The position numbers were made by a program, and so were the translations under genes. Under the pieces are notes generated by a model that saw only the letters and a program-made list of their open reading frames with translations, had not been told where the DNA came from and made no database searches. From assembly GCA_964461115.1 (NCBI GenBank), contig CAYWSX010000009.1:1-64000 (forward strand): 64,000 bases of DNA, in the 5' to 3' direction. Origin of the DNA: RGIG2134 sp964461115 (GTDB lineage Bacteria > Cyanobacteriota > Vampirovibrionia > Gastranaerophilales > Gastranaerophilaceae). This document shows positions 8,009 through 17,192 of the stretch, in pieces (within the stretch, counting starts at the first letter, position 1; every line of letters starts with the position of its first letter).

Positions 8009-9622
8009 CTATTTTCTGTCCAATTTCGAAATCAATTCGTCGCTAACAAAAATTTCATATTTAGTTTGGCTCAACATATATGTCTCGGCAATCAACAATG
8101 CTGTCGGAACAAGCGCGGCAACCAGGCTCAGGAAAATACCTTTGAAATCACCGCCGATTTCGGACATAAAATAAGAAGTGTTCATCGAAAACTCAATCGC
8201 AATAATCGAAAGACCGATTACTAACGAACGCGTTTTTTCGAGGTCAAGCTTTCTTACATTTTCAAGCCCGAAAATATCCACACCATGAGACATGTAATTT
8301 CTAAATCCATCCATTTTAATTACATTTGAGCCCGCAATTTTCTTAATACAAGTAAATGCATTAACAAACGCAAAAAATGCAAAAACAATGAGCATTGTCG
8401 CCAACACCAGGAATACAGGGCTGAAACGCAAGCCTGAAATCCTTATCCATCCGGCCGCTTCAGGGAAACACATTGCAAGAGTGTTTGAAACTCCGTAAGC
8501 AAGAAACGGAGCGGTTAAAATTCCGAGAATAGTTTCTCCTACGCCTTTCAACTGCAGCATAAAGAGTTTATCTTTAATGTAGCCGAGTTTTACAGAACTT
8601 AAATTATTTATATATCGCTCAATCCAAAGCTGGTATTCACTCATAACGTTTTCAAAATCTTCACGATACTCGTACTTGTCGAGTTCCAGTGAAAGACTGT
8701 GCCCGCTGTGTTTGAAATATCCGCTTGCAAGTGCCAGAGTCGCCGTTAGGGCAACAAAGAAAAGAGAAATCAGAATTGCAAAAACGATTCTGCCGTTAGG
8801 GTTTGAGTAGTAAATTACGTTTATTACATAAAATGCCGCCATAAACACAGCAGATACGCCGAGCATAAAGTTTTGCGCAAGCTTCAGTGAAGCAGGAAGC
8901 TCTTTCAGCATTTTCCCCTGTAAAAGCAGAAACACGCCTTGTTTGAGAATTAAGCAAACACCGAAAGTCATAAACGTGAAAACGCCAAGCATTTTGATAT
9001 TCGTCGGCATATTTAAGAACTGTGCCGTTTGTGTAATCGGAAGCCCCATAAGATAATTCGCAATACCGAATGATGTCACCAGCGCACTCATAAACAAAGC
9101 TATGTTTAATAAAATTGAAGCCTTAAAGTTAAGTGAAATACGCTTTTTCAGGTCAGTCACCGCAAACGAAATTTGTTTAGCAATCGAAATTCTATCTTTT
9201 TCAAGGTCAGCTTTTCTTTTCTCGATTTTAATACGTGTCGCAGCGTTGACATCATCGCCGTACAACTCTTTCATATCGCTTTCGGTAAAATCTTTTGCGC
9301 CGATTTGTGTAACCGTATTTGCATGCTGCATATTTTCGATAATTTTTATTCCGATAAACTCATCAGAATCCGCCACCATTAATTTGCAAACCTTTTCAAC
9401 AGAAAGTTTACTGTTTAAAGGCTGCCCTTTGAACAAAATTTTATCGGTCGGAAAATTGCTTATAACCGAACATTTATTATCATTTGCGTCATACTGGACT
9501 GCCAAAAGAAACTCGAAACCCAAATCCAAAACATAGTCACAGTTTGCGCTTGATCCGATTGTAAAGAATTCTTTTTCATTGAAAAGTTTTTCTTTGCCCA
9601 AAGATGAAATTAATACCGCCAT
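8009..9622 (-). CDS. FHA-like domain protein with multiple membrane helices
   Basis: A 537-aa protein. The first 90 residues look like a forkhead-associated phosphothreonine-binding fold (FTIGSSANCDYVLDLG), but the usual serine and histidine signature is incomplete. From about residue 165 there are about eight hydrophobic helices in pairs, with a long charged loop (about 300-360). No transport family is recognisable. It is the second gene of the operon headed by the VWA gene, 14 nt after it; GGAAGG precedes the start. FHA plus VWA plus TonB-like proteins suggests a regulated inner-membrane machine, which is inference. Confidence 0.5.
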   Translation of the reverse strand: MAVLISSLGKEKLFNEKEFFTIGSSANCDYVLDLGFEFLLAVQYDANDNKCSVISNFPTDKILFKGQPLNSKLSVEKVCKLMVADSDEFIGIKIIENMQHANTVTQIGAKDFTESDMKELYGDDVNAATRIKIEKRKADLEKDRISIAKQISFAVTDLKKRISLNFKASILLNIALFMSALVTSFGIANYLMGLPITQTAQFLNMPTNIKMLGVFTFMTFGVCLILKQGVFLLLQGKMLKELPASLKLAQNFMLGVSAVFMAAFYVINVIYYSNPNGRIVFAILISLFFVALTATLALASGYFKHSGHSLSLELDKYEYREDFENVMSEYQLWIERYINNLSSVKLGYIKDKLFMLQLKGVGETILGILTAPFLAYGVSNTLAMCFPEAAGWIRISGLRFSPVFLVLATMLIVFAFFAFVNAFTCIKKIAGSNVIKMDGFRNYMSHGVDIFGLENVRKLDLEKTRSLVIGLSIIAIEFSMNTSYFMSEIGGDFKGIFLSLVAALVPTALLIAETYMLSQTKYEIFVSDELISKLDRK

Positions 9623-9636
9623 TATTTTTCCTTCCG

Positions 9637-10302
9637 TTATCTTATCGAATTAACAAATTTTCTGAGTGATTTATCAACATTTTGTTCAGGTGAGACTACA
9701 AGATGCTTTTCACCCAAAACAGGGTCCAGTTTTTCTTTAACCATATCCAATTTTTGCGGATGAGCAAAAACAAACATCATAGAGAGGTTCGGTGCGTATT
9801 CCTGCACATTTGCAACATTCTTACCGAGATTATTCCAATCTAATTGTTTAGAGACGTCACCTTCGTTCTCTAAATCGCCCATAACAACTACTCCCGGGGT
9901 GTATCCGTCTTTTTGCGCCGTTAAAACGTAGGAGAAGGCCTTTTTAAGCCCTGTTCCGTATGCCGTTCCGTAATCATTTTGGTCATATTTAGTAAAAGCA
10001 TCCATGGCTTTTGAAATCCCGCTCGAATTGAAAGGGTCGCCTTCGTATATCAGGTAAGCATCTTGCGAAACGCGGATAATTTTGATTTGGTCTTCCGGAT
10101 CAAGTGTTGAGCAAACCTGTTTTAAAAACTTTTTTTGCTCGGGAAGCAAATTTTGGTTAGATGCAGAGGAATCCACGACAAAAATCACCATTGCAGGTTT
10201 GAAGTCATCTACCTTTATATTTTTAAAGCCTCTGTAAATCAAATTAAGCGTCAAAGAAACGCATAAAATTATAATACCTATAATAATTAATCTTTTATTC
10301 AT
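9637..10302 (-). CDS. Membrane-anchored von Willebrand factor A domain protein
   Basis: About 221 aa from the ATG at 10302, chosen because AAGAGGTAAATTT precedes it. An N-terminal membrane helix (residues about 4-22) is followed by a VWA domain. Its metal-ion-dependent adhesion site starts with DSSAS (D-x-S-x-S) in VIFVVDSSASNQNL. A Thr-containing loop (YGTAYGTGLK) and VVVMGDLENEG supply the other typical positions. VWA domains bind partner proteins through a divalent metal. It heads a four-gene operon of envelope proteins. A second, secreted VWA protein is encoded at 11271-12008 on the other strand. The domain should face the periplasm. Confidence 0.75.
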   Translation of the reverse strand: MNKRLIIIGIIILCVSLTLNLIYRGFKNIKVDDFKPAMVIFVVDSSASNQNLLPEQKKFLKQVCSTLDPEDQIKIIRVSQDAYLIYEGDPFNSSGISKAMDAFTKYDQNDYGTAYGTGLKKAFSYVLTAQKDGYTPGVVVMGDLENEGDVSKQLDWNNLGKNVANVQEYAPNLSMMFVFAHPQKLDMVKEKLDPVLGEKHLVVSPEQNVDKSLRKFVNSIR

Positions 10303-10372
10303 AAATTTACCTCTTTTGTATTTTACTATAAAGATATTTGAAAAAATTAGCAAGCTGTAAAGGAATTTTTCC

Positions 10373-11131
10373 TTATTGATAAGGTGCGGCCGTCATCGGC
10401 TCTGAAAGTATTATGTTTAATGCTGTACCTTCAGGTATATTTATCTCTTCGCCCTTCTGGACACCGGCAGTTACAAGTCCGACAGTCGCGCCGGTTATTG
10501 CGCCTGAAGTTAAGGCGTTACCTGCATCAGCACCGAAAGCGATTGCTAACCCTGAAAAAAGAAGCCCGCCTGCCATCCCGATAGCTGTCCGTTTTGCAAT
10601 TTGAGCCGCCCTGTTAGAGTCTGCCACGATAAAAACCTTATTTGTCGCAAGTTGAATAACTTTCCCGTTTGGAGTCATTAATTGGTTAAAATTTATACCG
10701 ATTTGTCCGTTACCCATCATCCAAGTTGCAGACTTTGCATCCGTAACCACACCTGTAATAGTACTTCCCTGAGGAGCAACTATAACATTATTGGCGATCC
10801 AGTCCGAATTCAACTGAGCGGTAACGCTATCATTTTTTTGAATACTGTCAGAACTGATTGCCGAAAACAAAACTACATCCAAAGCCGTACCTGCACCTAT
10901 GTATACAACATTACCCGAAAGAATTTTTCGAGCTTCATGCGGCATTTGCGGCTTCTGCTGATTATTAGGATTTCTAATAAACGGCTCTTCGACATATGCG
11001 GGAATCTTTGTTGCTTCCGCTCTTTCAAACTCTTCCTGCGCCTTATCGCTAAAATCATAATTGATTGCAAAAGCCGGTGCACAAAGCACCAAGGCCAATA
11101 AAAATATAGACGTAATTTTTTTAAAAATCAT
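10373..11131 (-). CDS. Secreted protein with TrbI/VirB10-like segment
   Basis: About 252 aa from the ATG at 11131, which gives a clear signal peptide (MIFKKITSIFLLALVLCAPA). The mature part begins with a charged stretch. Beta-type segments follow (VIVAPQGSTITGVVTDAKSA; GKVIQLATNKVFIVADS), reminiscent of secretion-pore proteins of the VirB10/TrbI kind. Next comes a Gly/Ala-rich helical hairpin (about 195-235), and the end is INIPEGTALNIILSEPM. The similarity is weak and no type IV secretion genes are nearby, so the function is open. The gene is separated from the VWA operon by about 70 nt. Confidence 0.5.
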   Translation of the reverse strand: MIFKKITSIFLLALVLCAPAFAINYDFSDKAQEEFERAEATKIPAYVEEPFIRNPNNQQKPQMPHEARKILSGNVVYIGAGTALDVVLFSAISSDSIQKNDSVTAQLNSDWIANNVIVAPQGSTITGVVTDAKSATWMMGNGQIGINFNQLMTPNGKVIQLATNKVFIVADSNRAAQIAKRTAIGMAGGLLFSGLAIAFGADAGNALTSGAITGATVGLVTAGVQKGEEINIPEGTALNIILSEPMTAAPYQ

Positions 11132-11270
11132 AATCAATTTATTATATAATTCTTCACTGCTTTTGCCAATACTCAATATTAAAACGAACTGATTATAAAA
11201 AAGTTCAATTTTGAACAAATTTTGCAAATATTCGTTAAATAATATAGAATGAGTCTCAGGAGAAATTTTA

Positions 11271-12008
11271 ATGGTCAAAAAAGAGTTAATTTGCCTAATA
11301 GCTGTAATATTACTTCAAAATTTACCTGCAAATTCCGCAACCGTTTACAAACAGGGCAATTTGACTCAAGCACCGATTAATGTACAAGGAAACCTGATTG
11401 AACTTCTTGTTGACTATTCTCCAAGTATGGCGCCTTGGATTAACCAGGCAAAATCGATTCTGGGCGGCATTATTCGAAAAATACCGCGTGAAACTTATGT
11501 AGCACTGCGCGTTTTCGGTCAGGACTCTCTTGAAATAGCGGGATTATGCAAACAGACAAAGCTTGTTAACCGCCCCTATCCTGCCAGCCCTCAATCTATA
11601 ATTAACGGCCTCAACACGACAAGAATAGGCTCAACAGGAACTCCTATCGCCATGGCATTACAAAAAACCATATACAGCGACTTCGCAGGTATGGGAAATA
11701 ACAAGAAAAAAATCATCCTCGTAACCGACGGAGGCGAAAACTGCGGAGGCGACCCGTGTGCTGTTATCAGAAATGCTGCACAGACACGAAAAGATATTCA
11801 AATCGACGTAATCGTGATAGGCGGCGGAAATCAGCTAAAATGTCTCTCAGACTACACAGGCGGCAGACAGTATGACGTAAGCAACGTGTCAGAGTTCAAT
11901 GCAGCAATGGACAGCGCATTTAAAACAACAACACCTTCACCAACCAAGCCCGCAACTACGCAGCCAAAGCCAAGCGGTAAAAAAGTTAAGTACGAATTTG
12001 TAAAATAA
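11271..12008 (+). CDS. Secreted von Willebrand factor A domain protein
   Basis: A 245-aa protein with signal peptide (about residues 1-23), then a VWA domain. MIDAS residues are complete: DYSPS (D-x-S-x-S) near residue 49, Thr in GSTGTP, and Asp in VTDGGENCGG. Two cysteines flank the last loop (CGGDPC), and there is a Pro/Thr/Lys-rich tail (about 220-245). Metal-dependent ligand binding outside the cytoplasm is the likely activity. CAGGAG precedes the ATG. It is transcribed divergently from the gene at 10373-11131. The stop is 2 nt from the convergent stop of the deiminase-like gene at 12010, with no terminator between. Confidence 0.8.
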   Translation: MVKKELICLIAVILLQNLPANSATVYKQGNLTQAPINVQGNLIELLVDYSPSMAPWINQAKSILGGIIRKIPRETYVALRVFGQDSLEIAGLCKQTKLVNRPYPASPQSIINGLNTTRIGSTGTPIAMALQKTIYSDFAGMGNNKKKIILVTDGGENCGGDPCAVIRNAAQTRKDIQIDVIVIGGGNQLKCLSDYTGGRQYDVSNVSEFNAAMDSAFKTTTPSPTKPATTQPKPSGKKVKYEFVK

Positions 12009-12009
12009 A

Positions 12010-13347
12010 TTATTTCTGCAACTCAGGTACTTCTGCCGTTAAACAGTGAATTCCCCCTCTGTATGTCGGCAAAATTTCGTTAGGAATTGCATCATTTTTA
12101 CCCGAAACATAATAAATTTTGTTTTCGGGAATATAGGGTTTTAATTTATCCTCAAATGCTTTTCTCAAACTTATACCAAGTCTTTTTTCGATTTCAGGCG
12201 TTATTCCCATTTTCTCATCAAAGTTAGATTTATTGGTAATATAAACCAAATCACCTTGTTTATTTAGAAGCGCATTGGCATTCATATAATTATGTATATT
12301 TTCTACAATGCTAACATCATGAGCGTCTGTACCTAAGTTGTTGTATATTCTGCCCGGAACTCTTATTGGTTCATAGCCTGCAGCTTGCAAAGCTTTCTCA
12401 ACTTCTTCCGCGGAAGGACGATTATTGCCCTCGGCGGCTTTTATCAGATGTGCTTTCAATTCAGAGAATTTAGAATATATATGAGCCAAAGATTTCATCA
12501 ATGGTGACTCGGCAGTCTCACCCTGACTTTTTAGACGTTCAGCCTCTTGAAAAGTTCTACTCACAATTTTTTCTGCGGTTTCTGTCATCATCTCGTCATC
12601 TGATACCAGGACTCTTTTTTTATCCAGCGGTCTGATAAAAAAGTCTAAATGAACATCAGCTTGCGGAATCACTTGAACCTTCTCCACGCCGAATAATTTT
12701 TTTATAGATTCAATATCAAATTTTTCAAGTTCATCAGCTCCGATAAGCAATTCATCTTTGCCGTCTTTTCCTCTGCAAATAAAATAATTGCCGCCCGGAG
12801 GGTGATTTTTATGAAGAAGCTCTGAAATTTCTGAGAAAGTTTTTTCCATAAGCATGTTGAGTTGTTGCTGACTGAATAAACCAGCGTCGACACTTGAAGG
12901 GTGTGTTAAGATATATTTTGTTTCACCATCGGCAGTAATTTCAGGCAAATTCCGTAAAGTATTCATAAATTTGTACCTTGCAGTAATCTCAGGTTTCTGT
13001 TGGTATTCCTGCTGTAATTTATTCCTGCGAATCTTGAAGAATTTCATAATTGCATCAGTATAAAAATTATCTTCCATGGTGAGCAGTTTTTTACCGCCAA
13101 CTATTCCCCAGAAATCCTGTGTCCAGCCGGACTGATAAATATCAGAGGAAGACATTTTTCTTGTTTCGATGTACCCGCCTTGCTTTCCCCTTTTCATTAA
13201 AAAGACCTTGAAGCCTTCCAAATCACCGATTTGTTTCAATTCTGCCGGAATATTTGCGTAATCGGATTTTATCAGAAACCCCTGCAATCTACGGGCGTCG
13301 TAACCTTTAAAACTCACATTATTTTGTTTTATAGAGTTAATTTGCAT
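12010..13347 (-). CDS. Putative guanidino-modifying deiminase-like protein (paralog 2)
   Basis: About 445 aa from the ATG at 13347; a TTG seven codons upstream is possible. It is a paralog of the protein at 5108-6424 with all superfamily blocks: GWTQD (Asp78), PGGNYF (GGN at 185-187), ADVHLD (His233, Asp235), and RGGIHCLTAEVP (Cys435). This order of Asp, GGN, His-x-Asp and Cys is that of agmatine deiminase and bacterial peptidyl-arginine deiminase. The N-terminus has VSFKGYDARRLQGFL, nearly the same as in paralog 1, within 25 residues of the start. It lacks a signal peptide. The substrate (free agmatine or arginine, or a protein side chain) cannot be told from sequence. Two copies 6 kb apart flanking an envelope operon is notable. 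Confidence 0.55.
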   Translation of the reverse strand: MQINSIKQNNVSFKGYDARRLQGFLIKSDYANIPAELKQIGDLEGFKVFLMKRGKQGGYIETRKMSSSDIYQSGWTQDFWGIVGGKKLLTMEDNFYTDAIMKFFKIRRNKLQQEYQQKPEITARYKFMNTLRNLPEITADGETKYILTHPSSVDAGLFSQQQLNMLMEKTFSEISELLHKNHPPGGNYFICRGKDGKDELLIGADELEKFDIESIKKLFGVEKVQVIPQADVHLDFFIRPLDKKRVLVSDDEMMTETAEKIVSRTFQEAERLKSQGETAESPLMKSLAHIYSKFSELKAHLIKAAEGNNRPSAEEVEKALQAAGYEPIRVPGRIYNNLGTDAHDVSIVENIHNYMNANALLNKQGDLVYITNKSNFDEKMGITPEIEKRLGISLRKAFEDKLKPYIPENKIYYVSGKNDAIPNEILPTYRGGIHCLTAEVPELQK

Positions 13348-13395
13348 ATTCGTTATAAAAACAGACAAAAAAAAATTTGCTATTGAATTTAAAAA

Positions 13396-14313
13396 TCACC
13401 AAATCTGTTTTTTTAAGTCTTTTCGAATCTCTGAAAGAGGGCCCGTGTGAGGATTTCTTATATTTTGAAAATATTTTTGTGCATAAGTTATCGGGAACAT
13501 CGGAATCCAGCCGAGTTTCATGAAAATATTAACAGTTTCCGCACCCTGAGAAAGCATTAATTCGTCAATCGTTTGCTCATATGCAGGTGAAAGTGAAGAA
13601 AACACTTTAATGCCGTAATCCGTCGCCGTAACAACAGAATATCCCGAAATAAGTCCTGTATTCTGAACTAGTTTTGTGACTTTAAAATCTTTGTCATTTA
13701 TTGTAACCTTTTTTACACCCTCCGGAAGCTCAATATCATCTTTGGTCATTCGTTCGATTTCATACCAATCACCCTGATATTTAAGACGCATAACAGTGGG
13801 TTTCGGCATATAGATGTCGTCAAACTCGTTGTTTAAAAGAGTTTTGCCTTCAATGTCCGTTACACCGTATTTAAAGTCTTTACAAACGAGGAATTTTTCG
13901 CCAAAAAGCGGGTCGATAGATGAATATTCAGGCGCAATTATATTTTTGCCATTCTCATCATAAAGACCAAAGTCATTACTGTTTCCGAGCTTGGCAAATT
14001 TACCCATAATTCTGTCTGCGTGGCGGTATTTTACGGGCACGATATAACTTCCGGAGCTGTCCATGATTCCGAAACGACTATTTTTTTGAACAATCCAAGC
14101 TCCTTGCCCGAGTCTTATAATTTTTTTGTATTGTGCCTTTACAACGATATTTCCTGATTTGTCTTTCAACCCCAGAAGCGGTTTTTTGCCCTCGCTCCAA
14201 AAAGTCTGCACATCGGACATTTTTAATTCAGAACCCGAAACAATCGTTTCTGACGCAAATGACGAGCTTTGAAATACGAATATTAAACACAACAAAAATA
14301 ATATCTTTTTCAT
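13396..14313 (-). CDS. Secreted WG-repeat protein
   Basis: About 305 aa from the ATG at 14313, which gives a signal peptide (MKKILFLLCLIFVFQSSSFA). Residues about 35-165 contain several WG-type repeats of the form G-x-x-D-x-x-G-x-x-I-x-P-x-Y (LKDKSGNIVVKAQYKKI, IMDSSGSYIVPVKYRHA, LYDENGKNIIAPEYSSI). These form short beta motifs thought to mediate binding. The C-terminal part has no recognisable domain. The gene is divergent from the AsmA-like gene at 14380. Function unknown; the signal peptide argues for an envelope role. Confidence 0.75.
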   Translation of the reverse strand: MKKILFLLCLIFVFQSSSFASETIVSGSELKMSDVQTFWSEGKKPLLGLKDKSGNIVVKAQYKKIIRLGQGAWIVQKNSRFGIMDSSGSYIVPVKYRHADRIMGKFAKLGNSNDFGLYDENGKNIIAPEYSSIDPLFGEKFLVCKDFKYGVTDIEGKTLLNNEFDDIYMPKPTVMRLKYQGDWYEIERMTKDDIELPEGVKKVTINDKDFKVTKLVQNTGLISGYSVVTATDYGIKVFSSLSPAYEQTIDELMLSQGAETVNIFMKLGWIPMFPITYAQKYFQNIRNPHTGPLSEIRKDLKKQIW

Positions 14314-14342
14314 AGTCTGATTATAGCACAAATGCACGATTA

Positions 14343-14351
14343 TGGTATAAT
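14343..14351 (+). promoter_or_regulatory. Extended -10 promoter for the AsmA-like gene
   Basis: TGGTATAAT is a perfect extended -10 (TGnTATAAT) about 28 nt before the ATG at 14380, in the divergent intergenic region. Confidence 0.55.
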
Positions 14352-14379
14352 TATCCTGTCGAGAATAGTGGAAAAAGTT

Positions 14380-17175
14380 ATGTCTAAAAAATCATTAATT
14401 ACGGTTAGCATTTTGGCTGCCCTGGCGGTTACACTTGTCATTGTGCCTTTTGTTATTTATCTGAAAGTCCTTCCTGATGCGGTGTCAAATCCTAAAGTAA
14501 TCACTTATGTACAAAAAACTTTGGCGGAACAGTCCGGTGTCGACTTGGATATCAAAAACCCTGTGTTAAAGACAAGTCTTACGCCTAAACTCACATTTGG
14601 TGTTGAAAAGCTTTCTCTCACTACAAAAAACTCCTCAATGCTCGATGTAAAAAACTTTGAAACAACAATTTCTTTCGGCGAAATTTTTAAACAAAAAATT
14701 ACGGTCAATAAACTCGGCGCAGATTACCTTTTTGCAGATGTTAACAAACTAATGGAACTTGCACCTAAAGATCAAAAAGAACAGCAAAAATCCGATTGGA
14801 ATATTAACCTTTTTGACTCACTTTTATACGTCAAAAACTGCCTAATCGTCTATAAAGCCGCTCCTGATATGTTTATAAAAGTTTCGGGCAAAGATATGAG
14901 TATAACCAGCCGCAGACAGCCAAAATTCGTACATTTTGATGTAGCAATCGACATAAAAAAAGGTAAAGAAACCATAAAACTCGCACTAAAAGACGACAGC
15001 AACGTGTTTATTAAAGACAAAAAACTCGTTATTCAAGACTGCGCTTTAAGCGTAAACAATTCTAAAATGCTAATCAGTTCAGTTTCTGACCAGAAAAACA
15101 ACTTTGCGTTAAAAGTTTATTCAAAAAAATTCGATGTCGCAAATATAGTAGAACTCTTGGAAACAAACCTTGTAGTGCCTGACGGTGACAAAATGCTTGC
15201 ATTTTTTAAAGACATAAAAGGTACATTTGACTTCAACATAAACATCACCAACAACGACCTGAATGGTGATATCAAACTCCATGAAGCGTCCTTGAAACTC
15301 GTTCCGCTGAACAATCTTCCGATAATCGCTCACGAAGGTACAATAAAAATCACCAAGAATGATGTATTTCTAAGAAACTTCAAGGGCTATTACGGCACCT
15401 GCAAACGCAATCAAGTCGAGCTTAACGGCTCGGTTCGGGATTACACAAAATCCGTCAACACCGATATCGTAATAAGCGGTGTCGCGACAAAAGAGTTCAG
15501 TAAGAACTATTTGTCCAAAATAGTAGGCTACCCGCTTGAGATTACAGGGGACTCCAAAACAAAGCTTATTGTTAAATCCGTTTACAGCAAAATCGATTTG
15601 GTTTGGATGATGAAAGTAGCGAAAGGTGACGACATCCTTGTCGACGGCGCGTCTTTAAGCCCTGTAAACTACGACCGGGCGGTAAAAGCTGACTTTCATT
15701 TCGAAGACAATCTTTTAAACATCAAGTCTATCAAATATTTCATTGCAAAAGAAATAAATAAAAACTCTAAAATCAAACCTATATTGACAATAGACGGAAA
15801 TGTTGATTTTTCAAAAGAGGTGCTTGTTAAAAACCTCGGGTTTGAAATACCGAAACCGCTTCCGAGCGAATTTCTAAACGTTCTTGCCGGACAAAAAATC
15901 TTTAAAAAAGGAACTATTGAAGGCAGACTTCAAATGTTGAATACGGGCAAATACCCGACTCTTGACGGCAATCTGGCAATGAAAGGCGTAAGAGTTCCAA
16001 GCCAGCGTCTTTCAATTAAAGAAGGTGATTTCTATACAGACAACAATTCGATCATGATTAACGCTTTCGGCAAATATAAGCGCTCAAATTACAAGATGAC
16101 AGGCAACTTTGCCAATCAGTTAACACTTCCGATTGTTGTAAGAGACATAAACCTTTCATTAGATTCATTGGATATCGAAAAGTTAATGAATTCATTCAAC
16201 AGCCAGCCTCAGATTGCGATAGCGGATGATACACGTCCAAAAGACGCTCTTGTCGGGGCAAATCCGCAAAATTCGAACGAAGAAAATGAAAATAGTGATG
16301 ACGATAATTACACCTTTAATACAGGTTATTTAATTATCGAAAAATGCGTATTTGAGCTTGCAAAAGGCGTATACAAAGAAATCGGTTTCGGAAATGTAAA
16401 AGCAACTCTAACTTTAAATAAAGAGGGAATCTTAGAGGTGAACTCAAACAGATTTGATTTTGCGGAAGGAATTTCGTCTTGCAAGGTTCACTGTGACCTT
16501 AAAAAACACCTTTACAGCGTAAGGCTCGGCGTAAAAGACGTAAACTCCGACCTTATTGCAACTACACTTCTTGCGCTCAAGAAAGAAATTTCAGGAAAAG
16601 CAAGCGGATTGATACTATTAAACACAGACGATTCATTAAAAATGAACGGCTCTATGAAATTTATTGTCAAAGACGGCACTATCGGAAAAATCGGACTTGT
16701 TGAGTACGTAATGAAGTTTGCATCTCTGTTTAGAAACCCTGCGGCTATGATAAGCCCATCCACAATAGTCGATTTGGTAAATATACCTGAAGGCAATTTC
16801 GAAAAAATTGTCGGCGACCTGAGAATCAAGGATAACATTGTAGAACGCCTGATGATTAAATCAACGTCACCACAATTAAGCTCGTTTATCATCGGACGAT
16901 ACGATATAGAACGAAGCGACGCAACGCTGAGGATTTATACAAAATTCAGCAACAGCAACAAAGGTTTTGCGGGCTTTTTAAGAAATATCTCACTAAACAG
17001 CCTTGCAAATCGAGTCCCGCTAAACAGCAGAAATGACAGCAACTTCTACTCAGCAGAACTTGCGGAACTCCCGCCAATTGACGCTGACGAAAAAGACTGC
17101 CAGGTGTTTTTAACCAAAGTTGACGGTGATGTTGCAGCAAACAACTTCATTTCTTCTTTGAAACGCATTAAATAA
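14380..17175 (+). CDS. AsmA-like inner-membrane-anchored protein
   Basis: About 931 aa from ATG 14380. It has one N-terminal membrane helix (about 7-27), then a long repetitive beta-rich body, as in the AsmA/TamB/YhdP group of bridge-like lipid-transfer proteins. The early segment TPKLTFGVEKLSLTTKNSSMLDVKNFETTISFGEIF is the usual AsmA N-terminal block. A later part (about residues 745-900) has the AsmA C-terminal style, LKKEISGKASGLILLNT and MKFIVKDGTIGKIG. Known members influence outer-membrane assembly and phospholipid transport. An acidic, low-complexity insert (SNEENENSDDDN) sits near residue 640. A small secreted protein follows after 17 nt and is probably co-transcribed. Confidence 0.75.
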   Translation: MSKKSLITVSILAALAVTLVIVPFVIYLKVLPDAVSNPKVITYVQKTLAEQSGVDLDIKNPVLKTSLTPKLTFGVEKLSLTTKNSSMLDVKNFETTISFGEIFKQKITVNKLGADYLFADVNKLMELAPKDQKEQQKSDWNINLFDSLLYVKNCLIVYKAAPDMFIKVSGKDMSITSRRQPKFVHFDVAIDIKKGKETIKLALKDDSNVFIKDKKLVIQDCALSVNNSKMLISSVSDQKNNFALKVYSKKFDVANIVELLETNLVVPDGDKMLAFFKDIKGTFDFNINITNNDLNGDIKLHEASLKLVPLNNLPIIAHEGTIKITKNDVFLRNFKGYYGTCKRNQVELNGSVRDYTKSVNTDIVISGVATKEFSKNYLSKIVGYPLEITGDSKTKLIVKSVYSKIDLVWMMKVAKGDDILVDGASLSPVNYDRAVKADFHFEDNLLNIKSIKYFIAKEINKNSKIKPILTIDGNVDFSKEVLVKNLGFEIPKPLPSEFLNVLAGQKIFKKGTIEGRLQMLNTGKYPTLDGNLAMKGVRVPSQRLSIKEGDFYTDNNSIMINAFGKYKRSNYKMTGNFANQLTLPIVVRDINLSLDSLDIEKLMNSFNSQPQIAIADDTRPKDALVGANPQNSNEENENSDDDNYTFNTGYLIIEKCVFELAKGVYKEIGFGNVKATLTLNKEGILEVNSNRFDFAEGISSCKVHCDLKKHLYSVRLGVKDVNSDLIATTLLALKKEISGKASGLILLNTDDSLKMNGSMKFIVKDGTIGKIGLVEYVMKFASLFRNPAAMISPSTIVDLVNIPEGNFEKIVGDLRIKDNIVERLMIKSTSPQLSSFIIGRYDIERSDATLRIYTKFSNSNKGFAGFLRNISLNSLANRVPLNSRNDSNFYSAELAELPPIDADEKDCQVFLTKVDGDVAANNFISSLKRIK

Positions 17176-17192
17176 TCAGGCAAAATACTAAT

